A stretch of DNA of 10,845 bases, taken from the NCBI GenBank assembly GCA_030679635.1, contig JAUXSZ010000042.1, forward strand, positions 1-10,845. Reading direction: 5' to 3'. Below, one piece after another: positions 7,513 through 10,845 of this stretch. The number at the start of each line of letters is the position of its first letter. The first letter of the stretch is position 1. The stretch comes from Sulfuricurvum sp. (lineage in GTDB: Bacteria > Campylobacterota > Campylobacteria > Campylobacterales > Sulfurimonadaceae). The notes beneath the pieces were generated by a model. The model ran no database searches, was not told the origin of the DNA, and saw only the letters and a list, made by a program, of their open reading frames with translations. Position numbers and translations under genes: made by a program.

Positions 7513-8935
7513 TACTATCCTCTTTATCGGTGTATCCGCCTCCTAATGCTTTGATCAAATCAATTTGTATCAATGATTTGGTTTCGTTCAACGATAGTGT
7601 TTCTATTTCCCCTTCTAATAAGCTCTTTTTGGCGGATAGGTAAGGGAGTTTATCGCTCAATCCTTGTAAAAGTTTTTTGTGCGTAATAGACACATTCGCT
7701 TTTTTAGCGTTCAACTCCTGATCGTGGAGTTGTTGTTGTTCCTCTAGCAGTTTGGATTGTTTGAGTAAAACAACGACCTCATTTGCTGCTTTAATAACGG
7801 CCTGATTGTAATCATATACCGAACTGTTGTAATCGCTTACACTGTTTTGCAGATTTGCCTTTCTCTCTCCCCAGTCCAGTAGTGGAAGGGATAAGGCTAT
7901 TCCTGCGGATGGAGTGTAGGATGAGTGAGTGAAGAGTTTCACCCAGCTAAATGAGGTAAAGCCGATGAGTCCTGAGAGACTGATATTGGGATAAAATTGG
8001 GCTTTTGTTTGCTCAATCGTATGACTTTTACTCAGAGCCGTATATTTTGCGATGGCAACGTCGGGACGGTGGGCGAGAAGATTGAGCATAATTTCTTTTG
8101 GTAAAGGAACATTGAATCCATTGTTGATATGGGGAGCTTTTATAGTAGCTGCATAAGAGGGGAGGAAGCCTCCCAAAATGCAAATAGCCTCTTTTTTTCC
8201 CTCAATAGAGCGTATAAGTTCGGTCTTACGCTGCATGATTTTAGAAAGAGAGCTTTTTTTATCATTAATCGCAATGGCATCGATCAATCCCAGCCGATAT
8301 TGCTTTTCGACGATTCTGAGCTCGTCGCGATTTGTTTGCTCCATTGCACTTAATACTGCTAGCTTATGCTCATCGTAATTCCATGAGAGGTAGGTTTCAC
8401 AGATGGCGCTGGTTAATGCTACTTTGGAAGCTTCGATAGATGCTCGTTGTGCCAAAGCGCTGTTTTTAACCGCCAAAATATGCGAGCCACGCGCGTTCCA
8501 AAAGTCAAAATCGTAATCGAGTGTCAGTGCGGGTTGATACTGTGTATACGTACCTCCACCCAACGGCGGCGGAAAAATGTGGTTTTCACTGAAGCGTTCT
8601 CGAAGGACGCTTGCATTCGCAGAGAGATGGGGAAGATTACGCGATTGAACGGATTGTATGATACTGTTGGCTTGTGCGAATTTTGCTTCGATACTTTGAA
8701 GGGTAGGGGCTTTGGAAAGTGCTTCGTCGATGATTTTATCCAGCTGTGGATCGTTGTATCCTCTCCACCACTCACGTACGAGGTGAGCATTTTTATCATC
8801 AAATAGGTCGATGCTCTTTTCCAGATCGCTCGTTACGGCTGTTTCAGTGAGTGTAACAGCCTTGTTGATCTTGGGGACACATCCTGTTACCAGTAAAAGG
8901 GGCAAACAGATGGTTATCAGTATTTTAGGATACAC
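7499..8935 (-). CDS. NodT/TolC-family outer-membrane efflux lipoprotein
   Basis: This 478-residue protein should form the outer-membrane exit duct of the pump. The N-terminus carries a signal peptide ending in a lipobox, V16-T17-G18-C19, so C19 should be lipid-modified. Family blocks in order are WWRGYNDPQLDKII at 56-69, YDFDFWNARG at 141-150, LLAHRPDVAIAK at 286-297, KAQFYPNISLSGLIGF at 311-326, LPLLDWGERKANL at 350-362 and IKALGGGY at 461-468. Two OEP repeats of alternating long helices and strands are implied. The start is a GTG at 8935, eleven bases after the stop of the Sel1-like gene, with only a weak AAAGAA ribosome site. An in-frame TGA seven codons upstream rules out any much longer start. 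It overlaps aaeB by 14 bases. All expected landmarks are present, and the gene looks intact. Confidence 0.93.
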   Translation of the reverse strand: MYPKILITICLPLLLVTGCVPKINKAVTLTETAVTSDLEKSIDLFDDKNAHLVREWWRGYNDPQLDKIIDEALSKAPTLQSIEAKFAQANSIIQSVQSRNLPHLSANASVLRERFSENHIFPPPLGGGTYTQYQPALTLDYDFDFWNARGSHILAVKNSALAQRASIEASKVALTSAICETYLSWNYDEHKLAVLSAMEQTNRDELRIVEKQYRLGLIDAIAINDKKSSLSKIMQRKTELIRSIEGKKEAICILGGFLPSYAATIKAPHINNGFNVPLPKEIMLNLLAHRPDVAIAKYTALSKSHTIEQTKAQFYPNISLSGLIGFTSFSWVKLFTHSSYTPSAGIALSLPLLDWGERKANLQNSVSDYNSSVYDYNQAVIKAANEVVVLLKQSKLLEEQQQLHDQELNAKKANVSITHKKLLQGLSDKLPYLSAKKSLLEGEIETLSLNETKSLIQIDLIKALGGGYTDKEDSNASR

Positions 8936-8946
8936 AATGAATTCTT

Positions 8947-9255
8947 TTAGGGAGTATCATACATCAAAGCAATATTACTACATCCATCTGCTTCACCGCC
9001 ATGGCAAGCTTGCGTGTAGAGTGAAACGGCTTTGTACTTATTTTGTACCACACCATCTCCTTTTTCATACAGTGTTCCAAGATGAAAACACCCTTTTGCA
9101 TTGCCATTGTCACACACTTTTTCAAACTGTACAACCGCTTCTGAATACATTCTATTATCTACCGCCTTTATACCATCTTGATATGCATCAGCAAAACAAG
9201 AGGAAACTATTCCCATAGTCGTAAGGGATAATACAACTCTACATAATTTTATCAT
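8947..9255 (-). CDS. Small exported Sel1-repeat protein, Hcp-like (cysteine-paired)
   Basis: This 102-residue protein has an N-terminal export signal (hydrophobic about residues 6-19) and two Sel1-like repeats. Cysteine pairs C48/C56 and C84/C92 have the CX7C spacing and lie 36 residues apart, which is the repeat period. KGCFHLGTLYEKGDG at 54-68 and DGCSNIALMYD at 90-100 are typical repeat helices. In the Hcp (Helicobacter cysteine-rich) family each such pair forms a disulfide, so the mature protein is probably periplasmic or secreted. Hcp proteins usually carry more repeats; this one stops just inside the end of its second repeat, so it is minimal or truncated. Cleavage may be after A22-D23-A24, or at C20 if V17-S18-S19-C20 acts as a lipobox. 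AAGGA precedes the ATG. It sits 25 bases after marR and 11 before the channel gene, so it belongs to the efflux operon. Its function there is unknown. Confidence 0.85.
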   Translation of the reverse strand: MIKLCRVVLSLTTMGIVSSCFADAYQDGIKAVDNRMYSEAVVQFEKVCDNGNAKGCFHLGTLYEKGDGVVQNKYKAVSLYTQACHGGEADGCSNIALMYDTP

Positions 9256-9280
9256 AATCTAATTCCTTCTTCTATTGCAT

Positions 9281-9724
9281 TTAACTGCGAGATGTGGTGT
9301 TTTTGAGATTTTCGTAAATCAGTTGAAGCATGTTGGTAAGCTCCTCTTTTTGATCATTACTGACCCCTTTGAACGCTCTCTCAATAACATTGTCGCCCAA
9401 GGAGATGAGGACATTTTTGAGGTTTCTCCCCTGAGCCGTAATCTTGACGAGATAGGCTCTGCGGTCGTTTTCTTTGGGTTCGCGTTTGATAAGCCCTTTT
9501 AATTCCAGTTTATCCAGCATCAAGGTCATATTGGACTGCTCGAAGTAGGTATCCTGTGCCAGCTCTTTTTGGGTCAAACCGTCTTTTTCGCACAGTCGGA
9601 TGAGTATGACCCGCTGGGCGTAAGAAATAGAATAGGGTTTTAGCTCTTTTTCCATTTCGTTTTTGAGAATGTTGCGTGTTTTCGCGATCAAAAAAGCGAT
9701 CGACTTATCCGATTCGAAACTCAT
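9281..9724 (-). CDS. MarR-family transcriptional regulator of the efflux operon
   Basis: This 147-residue protein is full length for MarR regulators, which bind DNA as dimers and are released by small, often phenolic, ligands. Dimerisation helices are at the two ends. The winged helix-turn-helix covers about residues 35-98, with GLTQKELAQDTYFEQSNMT at 49-67 leading into the recognition helix (about 62-76) and KENDRRAYLVKIT at 84-96 as the wing with the usual DRR. The ATG has AAGGGG seven bases upstream. It is the first gene of the cassette, 25 bases before the Sel1-like gene, and faces a perfect palindrome at 9773-9794. Autoregulation and repression of the pump are therefore likely. MarR control of aromatic-acid efflux is common in other bacteria; E. 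coli aae uses a LysR regulator instead. The ligand is unknown. Confidence 0.93.
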   Translation of the reverse strand: MSFESDKSIAFLIAKTRNILKNEMEKELKPYSISYAQRVILIRLCEKDGLTQKELAQDTYFEQSNMTLMLDKLELKGLIKREPKENDRRAYLVKITAQGRNLKNVLISLGDNVIERAFKGVSNDQKEELTNMLQLIYENLKNTTSRS

Positions 9725-9751
9725 AAAACCCCTTTTATTAATAATGGCGGC

Positions 9752-9757
9752 ATTCTA
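9752..9757 (-). promoter_or_regulatory. Candidate -10 box for the marR/efflux operon
   Basis: TAGAAT in the minus-strand context CTCTAGAATG lies 27 bases before the marR ATG and would start transcription near 9745. The palindrome at 9773-9794 would then cover about -28 to -49, the -35 region. A rival -10, a perfect TATAAT, lies in the centre of that palindrome (9785-9780) and would give a leader of about 48 bases. I cannot choose between them. In either case the operator overlaps the promoter. Confidence 0.4.
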
Positions 9758-9772
9758 GAGCGAAAAGGCTTA

Positions 9773-9794
9773 AATAGTTATTATAATAACTATT
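9773..9794 (-). promoter_or_regulatory. 22-bp perfect palindrome, probable MarR operator
   Basis: AATAGTTATTA is followed directly by its exact reverse complement, centred between 9783 and 9784. A perfect 22-bp AT-rich palindrome 49 bases before a marR ATG is the expected form of a MarR dimer site. Its centre reads as TATAAT on both strands. A second, smaller inverted repeat, ATGTT-TAT-AACAT, begins at once at 9795-9807 and could be a weaker second site. Binding is inferred from position and symmetry. It could also be a cruciform or hairpin, but with only one G:C pair per arm it would be a weak one. Confidence 0.7.
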
Positions 9795-9857
9795 ATGTTT
9801 ATAACATTATTTTTGGATCACAGATATTTCTGTTTGGACAGCCGTATTATGGGAAAT

Positions 9858-10844
9858 TTAACTCAATCTCTCTGCCAATTCCCGCTTGTAACTTTCGATA
9901 TCAAAGGCATCCATTCTCGCGACGCCACTGTTGAACGCCGCTTGGGCAACGCTACTAGAGACTTCCACAATCAGCCGTTTGTCAAACGGTTTTGGGATAA
10001 TGTACTCTTTTCCAAACACGAGCTGTGTCCCGTATATCTCATTGAGATACTCAGGTACTTCGGCTTGCGCCAAAGCTGCCAGTGCCATAGATGCGGCTAC
10101 TTTCATCTCCATGTTGATCGTTTTGGCGCGAACGTCCATCGCTCCGCGGAAAATAAACGGGAAACCCAGAACATTGTTCACCTGATTGGGGAAATCGCTC
10201 CTCCCCGTAGCAATGATCGCGTCAGGGCGGGCGGCTTTCACCTCTTCAGGAAAAAGTTCCGGGGTCGGATTGGCGAGGGTGAAGATGATAGGATTGGGAG
10301 CCATACGGATAATATTCTCGATACTGAAACTGCCCGGCTTTGAGAGACCGACAACAACATCCGCATGGTCAAAGAGCTCATCAACTGTCGTTCCATTAGG
10401 AGCCATAAACTCTTTTTTATACGCATTTAGATCACTTCTTCCCTCATGAATCACCCCTTTGGAATCGATCATAAAGATGTTTTTAATCCCCATAAACCGA
10501 TAGAGACGCGCGCAGCTCAGTGCCGCCGCCCCTGCCCCAACAATCACCAGTTTTATCTCCTGCAGCACACGCTTTGTCAATAGACATCCATTGGTAATCG
10601 CCGCGAGGGAGATAACGGCCGTTCCATGCTGATCATCGTGCATGACGGGAATATCCAGCCGTTCAACCAGACGCCGTTCGATCTCAAAACACTCCGGCGC
10701 TTTGATGTCTTCGAGATTGATCCCTCCAAAGGTGCAGGCAATCGCCGCAACGGTGTCGCAAAAAAGGTCAATCTCCGCAGCATCAACCTCGATATCGTAG
10801 GCATCCAAATCGCTGAATTTTTTAAAGAGGATCGCTTTTCCCTC
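9858..10844 (-). CDS. Malic enzyme, C-terminal part (starts outside the window)
   Basis: This enzyme decarboxylates malate to pyruvate while reducing NAD(P)+, linking the C4 acid pool to pyruvate. The frame is open to the window edge, and 328 residues up to the TAA are visible of a protein normally about 400-430 long. The first visible residues are EGKAILFKKFSDLDAYDIE, the usual core sequence, so the true start lies upstream; a TTG at 10808 is not the start. Other landmarks are FGGINLEDIKAPECFEIE, the HDDQHGTA motif, the Rossmann loop VGAGAAALS, DSKGVIHEGR, a LANPTPE stretch, and ATGRSDFPNQVNN near the active site. It ends soon after the malic domain and lacks the phosphotransacetylase-like extension of long MaeB proteins. 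Whether it uses NAD or NADP cannot be told here. A 133-bp gap and a new promoter separate it from the efflux operon; I see no strong terminator after it. Confidence 0.95.
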   Translation of the reverse strand, partial: EGKAILFKKFSDLDAYDIEVDAAEIDLFCDTVAAIACTFGGINLEDIKAPECFEIERRLVERLDIPVMHDDQHGTAVISLAAITNGCLLTKRVLQEIKLVIVGAGAAALSCARLYRFMGIKNIFMIDSKGVIHEGRSDLNAYKKEFMAPNGTTVDELFDHADVVVGLSKPGSFSIENIIRMAPNPIIFTLANPTPELFPEEVKAARPDAIIATGRSDFPNQVNNVLGFPFIFRGAMDVRAKTINMEMKVAASMALAALAQAEVPEYLNEIYGTQLVFGKEYIIPKPFDKRLIVEVSSSVAQAAFNSGVARMDAFDIESYKRELAERLS

Positions 10845-10845
10845 C

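Noticed and set aside
9820..9833. Inverted repeat ACAGA-TATT-TCTGT after the malic enzyme gene, considered as its terminator
   Set aside because: The stem is only 5 bp and AT-rich, and on the minus strand it is followed by A-rich sequence rather than a T run.
9795..10343. Plus-strand open frame of 182 codons that could be read as divergent from marR
   Set aside because: It is antisense to the well-supported malic enzyme frame, has no convincing ribosome site, and the first codons lie in the operator repeats.

Overview
The window looks like chromosomal DNA from a Campylobacterota species, perhaps near Sulfuricurvum or Sulfurimonas. This is inferred from protein style, from promoters that show a clear TATAAT-type -10 box but no recognisable -35, and from a small Sel1 protein with CX7C cysteine pairs of the kind found in the Helicobacter/Campylobacter Hcp family. 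No rRNA or marker gene is present to confirm it. All eleven genes lie on the minus strand, so transcription runs from position 10845 towards 1.

Layout in the direction of transcription: (1) the C-terminal part of a malic enzyme (10844-9858), cut by the window edge. (2) A 133-bp gap holding a perfect 22-bp palindrome and -10 boxes. (3) A six-gene efflux cassette: a MarR-family regulator (9724-9281), a small exported Sel1/Hcp-like protein (9255-8947), a NodT-type outer-membrane lipoprotein (8935-7499), an AaeB-like FUSC inner-membrane protein (7512-5350), an AaeX-like DUF1656 protein (5359-5159) and an AaeA-like membrane-fusion protein (5149-4259). (4) A 220-bp gap with a weak terminator-like hairpin, a promoter candidate and a leader of about 100 nt. 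(5) A tightly coupled trio: rhlE DEAD-box helicase (4038-2728), a DUF3147 membrane protein (2728-2378) and yaiI/UPF0178 (2376-1930). (6) A 60-bp gap with a TATAAT box, then the first 623 codons of dnaE (1869-1), which runs off the window.

The efflux cassette forms a coherent unit. FUSC, DUF1656, HlyD-type adaptor and outer-membrane channel are the parts needed to move a small, probably aromatic acid-like, toxic compound across both membranes. The MarR protein, encoded first, probably represses the whole unit through the palindrome in front of its own gene. The unusual member is the Sel1/Hcp-like gene between regulator and channel. Hand counts of four 60-base lines suggest the cassette is clearly poorer in G+C (22-23 of 60) than dnaE and the malic enzyme gene (36-37 of 60), so it may have been acquired separately.

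I found no CRISPR array, insertion sequence, tRNA, phage gene or defence system. Apart from the Sel1-containing efflux operon and its operator, the genes are familiar families in ordinary form.
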